NCBI GenBank assembly: GCA_905221605.1
Contig: CAJNDS010000094.1
Span: 1-62,000 of the forward strand
Reading direction: 5' to 3'
DNA from: Symbiodinium natans
Taxonomy: Eukaryota; Sar; Dinophyceae; Suessiales; Symbiodiniaceae
DNA length: 62,000 nt
The first letter of the stretch is position 1; every line of letters starts with the position of its first letter. The position numbers and the translations under genes are program-made. Shown here piece after piece: positions 31,406 through 42,683 of this stretch. The notes beneath the pieces were generated by a model, which was given only the letters and a program-made list of their open reading frames with translations, searched no databases and was not told where the DNA came from.

Positions 31406-31549
31406 CGGTGTTCCGAGCTTCTGCTTCAGCTTTCAAAACGGCCAATGAGCTGCAGAGCTGTTGTCTGAGCTGCAAGCCCAAGGACAGGCTGGAAAGCCTA
31501 AACCGCTCCAGTTCGGAAATCCAAGACCTGCACATGTTGGTCAGTCGTC
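31406..31549 (-). CDS. coiled-coil exon
   Basis: 144 nt between a CATAG acceptor and a GTATTAAG donor. It reads LTNMCRSWISELERFRLSSL then GLQLRQQLCSSLAVLKAEAE. Entry phase 1 matches the exit of the exon at 31603-31663 across a 53-nt intron. Confidence 0.5.
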
Positions 31550-31602
31550 CTATGGCAGAAACGCCCAAGGACTGACATGTACTAAGGCTGCAGTCAAGAC
31601 AC

Positions 31603-31663
31603 CAAGCACCAGCAGCAAGTTCCCCACCAGATTTAGGGCCATGCCAGTCACGGAACAGACGAC
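31603..31663 (-). CDS. hydrophobic helical exon
   Basis: 61 nt from a TTGCAG acceptor to a GTGTCT donor, reading VVCSVTGMALNLVGNLLLVL. Phase 1 at its end fits the next exon, giving a continuous helix. The frame stays hydrophobic past the donor, so the exact end is uncertain. Confidence 0.4.
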
Positions 31664-34600
31664 CTGCAAGTATGCGTTCGGCTGAGGGTGCCAGCACGCC
31701 TGTCATGGAAACTGCTGAGTGTCAGACTGCCGGTCGCATAATCTTCTGCGAGCTGAAGAAACAGTTCAGCTGCGAAAATCCTCAATGACAGCTCCATGGC
31801 GCACCACGATGTACTAGCATACCTCCTCCATCCATGAAACTCTTGCCAAGATGCCAATGCGGACCGGCAGGCACAAAGCAAGCACCAGCGCGTAGTAGCT
31901 TGCATCAGACACCTCCTTGACAGAAACTTAGGAAGCTGAGGAGCGAGTGAGGAGTGTGGAAGAGGAAGCAAGATCGCAACGCGCGACAATGGGCTTAAGT
32001 CTGCTCTGCTGGCTGTCCTGCGGTGTCTTGTGGATGGCACTCAAGACCGGGCCGGTCAATATCCAGCAGACTGCCACCGGCCTTGAAAGCACCGCAACGG
32101 ATCTTGCATGAGCACATGCTCATAGAAAGCGTTTTGGTAGTCTCTGCTCGGTATTACCACCTCCTCTTCCTCCAGTGCATGTCTCTGCTGGGGCTAATTA
32201 AGAACCTTCCCACCCATGAACGCAGAGTTCGGGTGACCCGGACCCCCCAGGGATCTGCGAGCACCTGAGAGGTCTGCAGGCGGCAAGTCGGCAGTCGGAG
32301 GCCTTATCTTTGAAGTGCGTGGGGCGCCCTTAACCTCCAGGCCTCTGGCAGAAGCAGGCCGCGCAGCGATAGTTTGGTGTATGTTTACAGCGTGATTCCA
32401 CAAGTCGCGCGGCCAGCAGGTCTGCATGCAGCAGCATGAGACTCGGAGGCATTCAGCGTCGACACTCCACACAACGAGCGTGGCAAATGACTTCTTGCCT
32501 TGAATTGTGACCGGAACCCTCAGTGACTCTCTTCTTCAGGGCTTGAAGGAGGGGTTTCCAACCCCCCCCCCCTCCTCCCAGCACCCCCCGCGAAACGCGC
32601 ACACGGCTCGCTCTCTGGCGCCCAGCATAGTTTTCTAAGGTGGGAGTCTTGGATGGCTTACTTGCAAGGCTGACTGTAGTAGTGTACACACCCCCCAGGT
32701 CCGTGCAGATTGAAGTTTCCGTCAAGACACACCATAACGCAGAGCAGCACCACGTACGAAACCTGCGCAGCGACAAGGCAGCAACCCTGATGCAATCTGT
32801 ACCCATGCAACGACAGCCTGAAGCCAGATTCCGACCAGCCTGGGATGCTCATCTCAGGCGCGCTTACTCCAACGTTTGCAAGGCATCGCAAGGCTACATG
32901 TGAAGTACGGTTAATTAGCCATCGCACTGTTAGCCACCATGGTGCACTGCCCTTCGTGCCAGGGCACATCTTGTTCCCAGCACCGAATGCTTGGCCACAA
33001 AAAGTTGAAACCTGTCAAGGGTACAGACATGAGCTGCGAAGCCGCCGCAAATACTAGTGCTTTGGGCATGTTCACAAAGGCATGAACACTTTTGACAGTG
33101 CGTCTTGTTCCAGAAAGTTATACAGAACCCTAACCACACTCACCTATATGACAGTATGACAGTAGTATAAACCTTGTTTCATATGAAAGCATGCTAGTAT
33201 ATCCCCCCCCCCCCGTTCTCTTCCCTCCCCCTCCCATTAAGAAACCAGGTCTTTGTGGGAAGTCCATCTACATCAGCTCTTCTGGTTCATGAAGCTACAA
33301 TGCAGACGTATCTGGGAGGCGCACGATCCTCGACTGAATGAATACTCCACTTGAGGACGTCCTGGGATCAAGATGACACCATTCAGCCATGTCGCAAGAA
33401 ACCAACGAAGCAAGCATCAGGCGGATCTCGACCCGTGACGTGCGCTGGATGTGTGATGAGGCTCCAAAGGTCGCTCAGCGCGGTGGCATCCAAGTACCGA
33501 GTTCCAGTGCCGACGTGGCCAAGCACGGCCGTGTCTGTGACCTCTGGCATCTGGCAACTTCTGGCAACTTCTGGCATCATGCGGCATCATGTCTGTTCGC
33601 AGAGCAACGTCTGCAGGGAGATGCATGGAGTGTCTCGGCCTTCATGGCCACCCAGGACACCTCAGCAGAACGGCATGGCTTCTTACGGAGTTTTCCGGTA
33701 ATCCCATGTTACCCCCTGCCGAGCAATCAAGTGGCCATGGAAAGAAAAATCGGTATGGTCAGCTTGCTGATCGCGACAATTTCTTTGATGACCTGGGATG
33801 TCTACAAACGACGCTCAAGCTTTGCTGCCCCCCAACGGTCTCTCCATGCCTTGTCAACTTCTCATCTGAGCTAGGTGCTGCATTGTCTTCCCGCTGTCCT
33901 TCTAGCAAGACTTCGCGTCCAGCAGGTGCGACAGCCATCTTTACCAAGACAAAGTTGTGAGGGGCGGCGATTCAAACCCTAAGGATCGTGGGAGGCCAAA
34001 GCACTTCTCCCCGCAAGTAATCTACCAGTGGCCGGGTTAACGACTCAGATTTGGGTCACTCGGCAATTATTGCTAGAGGAGGAAACGGATCCGTACATTG
34101 CTGTGTTTGTCGGTGTACTAGCTACGGCTCTCGGGACCCAAGAAGCTCCGCATTTCCTTGCACATACCTTTTGTGTGCTAGCATCTTGCCACAGCACATG
34201 TGCAGCTCTGGCTTCATCATGCAACATTGCATTGGCGTTGGTTCGGGTTAAGTTCGTGATGCAAACCTAGCATCATGTGTCTTTGGCCACCTCGCCGCAG
34301 CCTCACTGGGAAGTGCGCATAATGTACACGTTGGCGCTTTGCGCGAAACGGCAGCGACTGAATGTATCCAGCACATGTCATTTAGGACATCTGGCCAGAA
34401 CCACTGCCGGTTAAACTGCATTACCACAGGCCGCGGGGGTCATTGAACGATCCCGCGGCCAAGCTTGTTCATTAACTGTGATCGGACACGTAAAGGCGCG
34501 GACTGGCTTTAGACTTCGGGGGCTTAAAGCGGCGTACGTTTAAGACGGGGTGATTCCTGGCTAAGTCCGGCTATCGCGTGTCAGCTTTTTGCTCCGATGA

Positions 34601-34929
34601 CGGCGTGCCGTCTTCCCGTAGGCGCCGCACTCGCTCAGGAACCAAGGCCTGTAGGGAGGCTACGTTTCGATATTGGATGCAGCAGCTGAGGCAACACATT
34701 TTTCACCCCTACTCTGCAAATGCGCGTCGGAACCTCCAGTGCCTGGCACTGTCCCAGCAGCCTGCCATATCGCATGCCTTACGTTTCAGCTCAGGCGAAT
34801 CCCAGAGCTCACGCCCACTATCACCCGCTATCTCCCACTTCCCTCGGCTGCCGACCCAGGCGATGCAGAGAGGAGGCCATGAGGGCCATTTCGTGGGAGT
34901 GCGCGGCCTAGAGTCCAAGACAATTCAAC
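31664..34929. other. few supportable features
   Basis: Possible minus-strand exons are AMELSLRIFAAELFLQLAED (about 31735-31800), TDTAVLGHVGTGTRYLDATA (about 33480-33545) and MAVAPAGREVLLEGQREDNA (about 33880-33940), none with clear borders. Small repeats: a CTTCTGGCAA duplicate at 33550-33575 and poly-C runs at 32561-32570 and 33203-33214. No plus-strand gene is convincing. Confidence 0.35.
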
Positions 34930-35160
34930 TCAAGTCGTCGGAACATGCCGAAACAGCTCGAATCGCCGCATGGGACACCTCAGCCTCGCTGGCTGCAGCC
35001 TCTCGATGCTCCAACCTTTCGAAAAAAACTCTGTGAGTCTGTGACTGCTACCATCTGCTGCCCATTTGCTGCTCCATAGCAACTCCTCATCCTCAAGGTC
35101 CCGACTCCTGCTCGCGGATCTGGATCTGTTCCTCCAGCAGCTCCACCTAGGCCATGATTC
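34930..35160 (-). CDS. coiled-coil exons
   Basis: In gene order: VELLEEQIQIREQES (about 35150-35105), DLEDEELLWSSKWAADGSSH (about 35105-35035), and ERLEHREAAASEAEVSHAAI followed by RAVSACSDDL (about 35020-34930). Frames differ, implying introns or frameshifts. Typical of the coiled-coil genes in this array. Confidence 0.4.
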   Translation of the reverse strand, partial: ESWPRWSCWRNRSRSASRSRDLEDEELLWSSKWAADGSSHRLTEFFSKGWSIERLQPARLRCPMRRFELFRHVPTT

Positions 35161-35983
35161 CATGCTGGCCGGCTTAAGAAACGCTGCACTCCGAAGCACA
35201 TTACGACGAATGGTCGTGATCCCCCAAGGTCTTGCGAGGGCTCACCCTCCACCACCGGATGGTAACCGATAGGTGCTGAGTTTGCCACGCTCGGCCCCTG
35301 CCCCGTGACGGAGGCTCGTGAGGACCTCACCGCCGTCTTGGGAGCGCCAAACTGATCTCCAGCTTCTCCAGTTTGAACTCACTGCAGCTTGTGACGTATG
35401 TGTGACGCAGAAACTCTGTAGCATACCTGGGTGCAGAATCGCCAGCGAGATGTCGCGACTTCTTGAAAGCCTCACCGGACTCTCCCCGGCTGATTGCACT
35501 AAGCTTCACGAAGCTTTCTCAGCGGTGAGTTTCTTTCAAGATCCAAGATCGCTTAGCTGCGCAGCCTTTTTGCGCAAGGAATCGCAAGCTACAGTCTCGC
35601 AAGCTTTGGGCCGTGTGGCTTCTGCTCTCCTGGCATCATGTGGCGGTCACGGCCAGCCACCCGACATTAACAGCCCTGATGCTTCGTCTCGACAGCTTCA
35701 AGGTGAGGCACGCGACAGCAGGGTCGCTCTTTAGCAGAGAACCGAGGCTGAAAGGCTATGCAAGGCTATGCAAGGCTTCACGATGCTTCACGTGTCAGCG
35801 ACCCTGCTGTCACAGCGGACATTATCGGACCTTAAGCACCTCGGGCACCTGGGTACTGTACAGACGGTGTCCGTGGCCTCTAGGGTCTACGAGTACAGAT
35901 GTCTACACCTGAACTGCAAGGCCTGGACAGCATGCGATGGCAGCCTGCATGTTCTTGCCCTAATGCATGGCATTGCGTGGCCC
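35161..35983. other. no convincing gene
   Basis: Competing short ORFs on both strands. A small tandem repeat (AAGGCTATGC twice) lies at 35752-35775. Confidence 0.4.
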
Positions 35984-37550
35984 TCATCTCTCCCGTTTGT
36001 CCGGAGATCTGCGGCGAGATGCTGAGGATATCCTGGAAGCCTCGGACGCGATGCTGTCCCGGCTGCATTGCCGAGCGATGGTTCGGGCAAAGTCAACCAG
36101 TTCTGCATGTCCGTCCGTGATCGGGTTCTCGAGCATGTCCCTCAGTGTTTCCGCTGAAGGTCGTTGCACCTCACGCCTCAAGTCCAGGCTCACCACGGAT
36201 CCAGAAGGTGATGGTGGGCGATCCAATGACATCACTGCTTGAAGGACCTGAAGTTTCGAAGCTTCGCCAGCTTCAGACAAAGCTGTGTGTGCACTGCGAG
36301 CACTACGTGCACTGCGCGCACTATGTGCACCATCTGTTGGATTGTGATTCGTCACTGGCCCTTTCTGAGAGCGAGCACTTGCTATGTCGACAGCTTCAGA
36401 AACCCCCTGCTCGAAAGCAGATGGTGTGAGCATCTCGTCGGTCTTGGTGGGGTCACTCACTTCACCCTCCTCGGCATCTGCGCCCTCCTTTGCTGCGCGT
36501 GAAGCACGGGCAAGTTTTGCGGCCAGGACCAGCAATCTGCAAGCGATCTGAATGCACCAAAGTCTTGCAAGAAGTGACCACGCTGCAGAGACGGCCAGCA
36601 GCCTGCAGACGACGAATGCCGCACCCAAAACGACGTCTTCCATGGGCACTGTTTGGTCAGAGCATGCTAAGGCACATTGAACATGGAGATCCCAGCGCGT
36701 GTCTGGAACCTGTCTCCATGAACTGGACTGACAAAGCTCTTCGAGGTTCCAGTGGCACCTCTCCACGGCTCGCTGAAAGCCCGGCGCATCAATCCTGAGT
36801 GTGCTCAGAAGGCGCACAGCCCCAAACAGCGCAGCCGAGCAGGCGAGAGCATGCCCAAGCATGCAGAGAAGAAAGAACCGCGCCCAAGCCTGGCGCTTCA
36901 CGCGGCAGCAGCAAATTCGGCTCCGCACTGGCAGGCCCTGGGACGCTGGGGCCCCCAGCAACTGAAGGGTTGCCAAAGCCGAGGGGACAAACGTCAGGAT
37001 TGGAACCAAAAGCAGCACCGCAACTGGATCCAGGATCTGGAAGATGAGGCTCTGCAGCAAGTCCCAGTCAGCCACATCCATGCCCATCCACACAGTCAAA
37101 GCAATGGCCACGGCATAGGCAGCCATTTCGGCGGTTTGCATCAGCAGAGCCAATCTGCACACGCTTCGAGCCGTGCTGATGAAGCTCCAGGGTCTTTTTT
37201 GCCCGCAGAAAAGGTCCCATAACACGAAGCACAAGATCAGCAAGAGCATCCAGGAACTTGCCGGAATGGCAATTGCGAGGGCGATGGCAGTTTCGCCCAG
37301 ATGCCGAATCGTCTGAAGCGATGCCAGGTTCCTGGAGCCAGGGCTGGGCAAGCAAAAGCGATGCAGAAACAAAAAGCCAGTGTATTCATCAAACATGCCC
37401 CCAGGCTCGTCCGTGCTACTCGCACACTCTCGCACCGGCATCCGTCGTGTCCTGTCTGGGTGAACTGCCGGCACAGTTTCCAAGGTCCACCCAGGCACGA
37501 GGTGGCTGTTGATGATGTAGGGCGCCTCAAGAACCACGGAAAGAGCGCTA
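35984..37550 (-). CDS. multi-pass membrane protein, last exon
   Basis: Open from about 37550 to a stop at 35984. After SVVLEAPYIINSHLVPGWTL the protein has five or six membrane helices: IPASSWMLLLILCFVLWDLF, AYAVAIALTVWMGMD, LDPVAVLLLVPILTFV, LLCMLGHALACSAALFGA, and DVVLGAAFVVCRLLAVSAAW with an adjoining hydrophobic stretch. The cytoplasmic-looking tail is Ser/Arg/Glu-rich with a short SARSARSARSA repeat and ends in RRRSPDKRER. Joining at TAAG (37551) keeps phase with the exon ending at 37843. Family not recognised; a transporter or channel-like protein is possible. Confidence 0.6.
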
Positions 37551-37842
37551 CTTACTGACAACGCGTGCGGAGTGGGACAAAGCGCTGGCAGTGATGGATG
37601 AGATATGATGAGATCAGGCCTTGGGCAGTGCCACTTGCAAACTTGGCAGCCAATCCTTGGTTTGCGGAGTTGGGCGAAGCATGCGAAGCTGGGAGGAGCG
37701 CCTTGGCTCTGCATTTTTGCCTCCGTTACGTCCCAGATGCTTCGAAGAACTCTGGGTCTGCCCGAATGTTAAACAGTAGTGGGACTGTTTGCACATTCTG
37801 CAGTCCTGACAGGACTCGCGAGCTTCGACGAAGTGGACTCAC

Positions 37843-38275
37843 CGAAGTGACGTCACGGCTGAAGCGACCGCGGGAGCTCTGTGCCAGTCCTTGAGATAAC
37901 CAAGCTGCTTCTGGAGGAAGCCCGCTTGGAGACCGCCATGCAGTGCTAGGAACCTGTCGAACAAAAAGAGGCAACGAAGGTCTCCTGACAAGCTAAGCGA
38001 CTTCACTGTATGTCGAAAAAACCTACCTGACCATTCGAGACAAGCCGCTTGAAGTCCAGACTGCCCACCGAAAGCCTGGAACATTGAAAGCAGATCTCGT
38101 TGAAGCAGTTCAGCCTCTGTGCCGCGAGCGGGGACTGCTTCCTGGGTTGGAGCTAGTGGCGTCAGCTCATCAGCAATCAGCCCAGGGAACTTGAACTGAC
38201 ATTTGAATTTGGAACCGAATGCCAGGTCAGCTTCGAGAAAAAGCTCTAGCACTTGCTGTTCGCCCGCTCCTTCGC
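37843..38275 (-). CDS. membrane protein gene, internal exon
   Basis: It runs from a CTCAG acceptor (38276) to a strong GTGAGT donor (37842). It reads EGAGEQQVLELFLEADLAFG, KFKCQFKFPGLIADELTPLA, and later FLFDRFLALHGGLQAGFLQK. A 21-nt in-frame GTAGG...ACAG segment at 38006-38026 could be spliced out or retained. Entry phase fits the 59-nt intron upstream. Confidence 0.6.
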
Positions 38276-38334
38276 CTGAGTGCCAGTCAGCAGAACAATT
38301 TGACGAAATCTCGTCAAAATCCAGCACGGCTCAC

Positions 38335-38420
38335 CGTCTCGCACCATCCCTGATATAACAAGCTCCAAGCGAAAGTCAGTGGCTATTCCAGCCAGGCGAA
38401 GTCGGTCACCTGCTCGTGAC
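38335..38420 (-). CDS. membrane protein gene, upstream exon
   Basis: The frame reads GDRLRLAGIATDFRLELVIS then GMVRDG and ends at a GTGAGC donor (38334). Splicing to 38275 (59-nt intron) gives VRDG|EGAGEQQ in frame. The 5' border is uncertain (AGCAG at about 38417). The true start codon is not found; 38421-38900 holds nothing else convincing. Confidence 0.5.
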
Positions 38421-38921
38421 AACCTGCCATTGCACCTTAGCAAAGCTTCCCTTTGTCTGGATGCACGACTGCATTACTCAACTCTCTTCACCAATTAATT
38501 ACACACTCTCTTCACCTCAAGGTGGCTGTAGTACTACTGTAGTGCACGTACCACTTCGGTTTTTAGCTTGCGCGGCACCCTGTCCACAAACGACCTCGAA
38601 ACGTGCTGCGCTAGTCCAGGGGAAGAATCCGGCAATCTTTGTGGTTCAACCAGCGTGCGCGGCACGAACGAAGTAAGAAAGAACAGGCGAAAAGGGACTT
38701 GCCACGCGACGCGACGCCCAGAACTTGCAAACTACACGCCCCTTGATGCCAGGGAGAACAGTCCGGAGCCCAGAACTCCCAGAACTTTCTGCGAGAAATC
38801 GCTTGCAAACGCAAACGCACACCAACCCACGTGGAGGAACAGCTACGCAGGGCTCATGCAAACCTACGCTGTTGAGGACGGACCAGGGGTCATGGGACAT
38901 TCTATATAAACTCCTGTATAT

Positions 38922-39188
38922 TTATATAATATGTCCAAGCGCACACGTATATACCTCATGGCTTTGCAGTCCGAAGAACTCTGCCCAGGACTGATTCGGC
39001 AGTAGAACCGGAAGCTCCAGTGGCAGAGTTGGAGGACACAATGCTGCCTGCTCCAGCTTGGCACAGTGACGCCTAGAAGCACTCTGCACACTCGCACAAG
39101 CCACAGCCATGATGGCTATGGCAAATGGGCACTCCTGCAAGCTGAACAGCAGCAACGGCCACAGGTTCTTTGTGACCAGCGTCGCCAA
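38922..39188 (-). CDS. possible secreted or membrane-type exon
   Basis: The open frame contains a hydrophobic stretch (CPFAIAIMAVACASVQSA) then RRHCAKLEQAALCPPTLPLE. It could be a signal-anchor exon. Borders not resolved. Confidence 0.3.
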   Translation of the reverse strand: MATLVTKNLWPLLLFSLQECPFAIAIMAVACASVQSASRRHCAKLEQAALCPPTLPLELPVLLPNQSWAEFFGLQSHEVYTCALGHII

Positions 39189-39190
39189 GT

Positions 39191-39699
39191 TTACGCGCTC
39201 ACAAGGCGCGAGCAGAGCACCAGCTTGAGTCCTGCGGCACTGATGTCACTCCAGCCTTCCCTTTCCCCCGACCTCTTTTCCCAGGGGCACCTTCCAGAGC
39301 AGATGTCGACCTTGTAAACCGATGCAGGGATCCAGGACCTCAAGGCAGACTCAACTGCACTGGCAGCTAGCAGGGCACTGAAAAGCATGTCACACGCAAC
39401 AGATCACAGCAGCATCTAGGAGCCAATTGAGCCGACGACATGCGGAGTCGAAAGAGCACCACCCGAGCGGTGTTCTTAAGCTGCAGCCAGGTTCCTCCCA
39501 GAGGCAGCACAGACAGAAAGCGGCAGAAACGCACGTGCACGTAAGCGGATCCTGCAAAGGCACTGGTCGCCCTGCCTCCCGGGGACTCGGGCGAAGTGTC
39601 ACCCAAGCACAGAGGCAGCACATCTGCCCAGTAACCATTAACACCTTGCGCCCCAGAAAGCATACTCCAACAAGGGCAGCGAACTGAATCAATCTTCAA
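39191..39699 (-). CDS. overlapping coding-like frames
   Basis: The frame 39367-39699 reads like protein (SAYVHVRFCRFLSVLPLGGT, then LKNTARVVLFRLRMSSAQL). The frame 39191-39388 starts MLFSALLAASAVESALRSWI, which looks like a signal peptide. They are probably two exons of one minus-strand gene. Function unknown. Confidence 0.3.
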
Positions 39700-40317
39700 C
39701 GGGCTTAGGCTGCAGCAGGCGAAGGAACCGTTTGCGTGGATCTCTTCGCCTGCAAAAAGGCCCAGCTGCCAAAAGTGCTACCACACAATGAGTCTTAGCC
39801 CCACAAAAGCTGCAAGGTACCATGCAGATGCCGTAACTTAACAACTTGCCTTCTGAGCAGCGCCATTTTGGCACGCTGCACAAGCTGCTGCTGCTTGTTC
39901 CACGGCAGGCCTGCGCCAGTTTTGAGATGAAACATGTGCACAAAGCACTCTTTCGACGTTGGCTGCCTCCATCTCGCCCCCAAAGTCGCCACAGTCCCAA
40001 CGATGACAACCAAAGTGCCTGTCTCTTCCAGCACATCTTCGGCTGGCTACAGGACAGAGCCAACTGCCACTGTTCTTCTGTTCTTTAGCAGCAGCCTCCA
40101 TAGCTGTGGCGGCTGCTCCAAGCAGGGTGCGCTCTGGCCAAGCGCCGCGACCGGCACCTTGATTGGGGAAAAGGCGCTTCATTCGCAAAATCAAAATCAG
40201 ACGAAAAGCACACGAAACGGTATGGCGGCATGGCAAAGAAGCCCCTCTGGGCCCCTCTAGCAAAGCGAAATGTGGTGCAGCCGAAGCTGCGCTGAAGAAC
40301 AGCGTCGCAAGCATCAT
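39689..40317 (-). CDS. exons with a membrane helix and basic C-terminus
   Basis: The frame at about 40317-40250 has a signal-like start (MMLATLFFSAASAAPHFALL). Another frame at 40034-39840 reads VLEETGTLVVIVGTVATLGA then WRQPTSKECF and KQQQLVQRAKMALLRRQ. The last (ending 39689) closes with RRRDPRKRFLRLLQPKPVED and a stop. A small one-pass membrane protein split over exons is plausible. Confidence 0.35.
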
Positions 40318-40519
40318 CCATGGCTGGGCAAACGTAACGTGCTACTGCAGCATGAATGTGTGGGCTCCAGTTTCAAGACTCTACGAAGGACTGCAGCATC
40401 GAGGATTCCAAAGTTGTCTTGCATAAGGCTCAAGCCAAATTTCAGCTTCGCTGAACAGATACGCAGACAGCGTCGACTATGCATAGGGATGACAGCCAAC
40501 AGCCCTCGTAGACTCACAG

Positions 40520-40760
40520 ACGGAATTAGACATCCTGAAACACCAATCCAGGCTGCAGGATTCGATGTTGTGAGTGTGCCACTGCTGCCTGCGCCGTGTG
40601 CGTGTACGTGTGCGCGTGCACAGCTGGACATGTAGATAAACAGTCATGACAGTTTGCAGAAGGGCCCAGCGAGGGCCCTGTCTTGCCGGGGAATGCATTT
40701 CTGCACAGAGCTGCTTCTGGATCGCGCGTGCGTACGCGCGCGTGCGAATACGACCGCACG
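40520..40760 (-). repeat. GT/GC-type microsatellites
   Basis: GTGTGCGTGTACGTGTGCGC at about 40598 and GCGCGTGCGTACGCGCGCGT at about 40724, with A runs at 40820-40830. Confidence 0.65.
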
Positions 40761-40931
40761 CATGAGCGCGGACGACTCTGGACAACCCGTCCTGCGACTG
40801 AAGTCCAAACAAAGCAACAAAAAAAAAAACAATTGCTGCAACGACATCCGCTCCAAACAGCCAACCCAGCCAACCTTGGTGTTGACCTTCTCGACGGCTC
40901 TGGCTGCCTGCAAACCCTGAAAGAAGTCCAA
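40644..40931 (-). CDS. possible exon with hydrophobic helix
   Basis: GLQAARAVEKVNTKVGWVGC then MSLQQLFFFLLLCLDFS at 40931-40815. The remainder overlaps microsatellite sequence and is doubtful. Confidence 0.3.
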   Translation of the reverse strand: MDFFQGLQAARAVEKVNTKVGWVGCLERMSLQQLFFFLLLCLDFSRRTGCPESSALMRAVVFARARTHARSRSSSVQKCIPRQDRALAGPFCKLS

Positions 40932-41063
40932 AACGGCTCAGCGCAATTCATGTGTCTATGGCATTTTGGTTTATCTTGGTAGTATTTTCATAATTTTACG
41001 TACATCTCACCCAAAATGCTCGGCCTGAGAAGTATCTCAGGAGCTGGTCGCGTCTGTTCCCGG

Positions 41064-41687
41064 TTATTTTACAACTCGGCAGGCTACGGAGTGCTGCCAC
41101 CCTTTTCCTGCAGCACTGGCCGCATGAAGATTTATTCCGCTTAGATTCGTTAGATTCGTCACTTGGCGGCCCCCCCCTCCTCCCGGGCCCAAGAGCTGCG
41201 TGGGAATCTCTCGCTGGGGGGCGAAACTGCACTGCTGCTGTCGACGCTGCACAGAGGCCTGCAAAGCATCCACACCCGGTGCTGCACCTGTGTCCTGGCA
41301 AAGAGAAGGCTGCCAAAAAAAAATTAGAGAAAGTGTAGATGCTGTTGATGCAAGGCACAAGCAAAACATGACAACGCCATGCAACGCGGCTTCCAGAGCG
41401 AAAGCTTTCGCAGCTTCCTGGCCTTGGCGCTCCGAGCGGACGACTCCCTCATGCGCTGCACGCGCGAGCGAGCGAGGACCCCACCTTGATGGAGAGCGGA
41501 GCACAATGACATCAAGACATTGGCGAAACATGCTCTTGAGAACACTTTGAGCACTGAAGAACCCAAGGACACAAAACAAAACAAATGAGCGCGAGTCGTT
41601 CCAGGGCTTGCAATTTGATGACCGCAGCCTCGCGCTCCTCTGCCAGTCTTCGGCCAAAGGCACAAGGAAAACGAAACCGAAGTTCAT
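41064..41687 (-). CDS. ORF with membrane helix
   Basis: A 207-aa open frame. The best part is ARAAHEGVVRSERQGQEAAK, ALEAALHGVVMFCLCLASTA, TLSLIFFWQPSLCQDTG and VDALQASVQRRQQQ (about 41530-41215). A membrane helix follows an amphipathic stretch. Ends near 41064 look less coding (Gly-rich). Probably one or two exons. Function unknown. Confidence 0.4.
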   Translation of the reverse strand: MNFGFVFLVPLAEDWQRSARLRSSNCKPWNDSRSFVLFCVLGFFSAQSVLKSMFRQCLDVIVLRSPSRWGPRSLARAAHEGVVRSERQGQEAAKAFALEAALHGVVMFCLCLASTASTLSLIFFWQPSLCQDTGAAPGVDALQASVQRRQQQCSFAPQREIPTQLLGPGGGGGRQVTNLTNLSGINLHAASAAGKGWQHSVACRVVK

Positions 41688-41877
41688 TAGCTGTTCGTTA
41701 AGTAAGAATGGGCTCTCCCTTCATTCCCTCTGTGTTGGATGAGTCCGGAACATGGTCTGCTTTGCAGATTGGACAATCGCTTGCCAAAAAAACTGTCTTC
41801 CACTAGCATGCCATTGCCCATTGCCAGCTTGGCGTCCAAACCGCTGGACTGCGGCAAGGGGCGAGTGGCAGAAGATG

Positions 41878-42354
41878 CTAACAACTCTTCTGGAGGTAAA
41901 CTGTCGTGCCTATTGTTCGGTACGGGGCTTTGAAGGTAGCACACAAGGACGCGTGATGCTGATGATCAGGAGGCCCAACCGATCCGCGCGAACGAACGAC
42001 CGGTATCATCCCAATCTCGTGCAAGCGTAGGTGTCCTCTCGGCGTGCAGGTGGCAAAGGCTGACGCGGCCGCTGATAGCTGGGATCCTTCGGACGCGGAC
42101 CATGATGCCGAGTGCAGTCTCATCCAACAGGCGCTGCAGGAGCCGAAGCCTGTGTCTCTGCCTCGGCAGACCGAGACTGCCGCAGGGATGCCAGTCTTGA
42201 CCTTGCCATGATTCCACCTCAGAGCCACGACAAACACGACAAACACGAAGAACTCCTGTGACTTCAAGCCGCTGCAAGACCCTCTGAGGTAGGCACGCTG
42301 TCTCGCCTGCAATCTGGTGGCTGCAACATCTTTGGCCTTGTCCCCGCAACGCAA
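41878..42354 (-). CDS. ORF with possible IQ motif
   Basis: It reads AKDVAATRLQARQRAYLRGS near the start. LQARQRAYLR is a fair match to the IQ calmodulin-binding pattern (I/LQ...R....R). A hydrophobic stretch (FFVFVVFVVALRW) and SAAASAFATCTPRGHLRLHE follow. A competing frame (41966-42454) is also open, so the choice is uncertain. Confidence 0.3.
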   Translation of the reverse strand: MRCGDKAKDVAATRLQARQRAYLRGSCSGLKSQEFFVFVVFVVALRWNHGKVKTGIPAAVSVCRGRDTGFGSCSACWMRLHSASWSASEGSQLSAAASAFATCTPRGHLRLHEIGMIPVVRSRGSVGPPDHQHHASLCATFKAPYRTIGTTVYLQKSC

Positions 42355-42683
42355 TAACCCTCGCGAAACCGCAAATCCAGCAACTTAGCCAAGAAAAAAC
42401 CGGATGCAACGGTGGAAAGCTTCGAGGCGCGAACAGCCCTATTGCCCGTCCCACCCGCGGAGCCCGTTGCAGCGGCCCGGGATCGCTTCACCTTCTTGCG
42501 TAGTGAGGGCTTGCGGATGCTTGCCCACTGCTTAGGCTCGAAGAGGCTGCAAAGGGAGTGTAAAGGTTCCGGCCATGGCAGAGAAGTCCGCCTTTGCATC
42601 TGGTGCATCTGGCTCTGGACAGTTCTCCTGCTGCGCATTCCCAACGGACTGCCTTCTTGCAAAAACACAAAGCCACTGCTCAT
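42355..42683 (-). CDS. basic exon
   Basis: LFEPKQWASIRKPSLRKKVK then RSRAAATGSAGGTGNRAVRA and KLSTVASGFFLAKLLDLRFR, after a TGCAG at about 42550. Strongly basic, possibly a nuclear-localisation or nucleic-acid-binding segment. It may splice to the IQ-like exon. Confidence 0.35.

Noticed and set aside
33955-34030. tRNA-like T-loop (GTTTGAATC on the minus strand)
   Set aside because: No matching acceptor stem, D-arm or A box was found around it.
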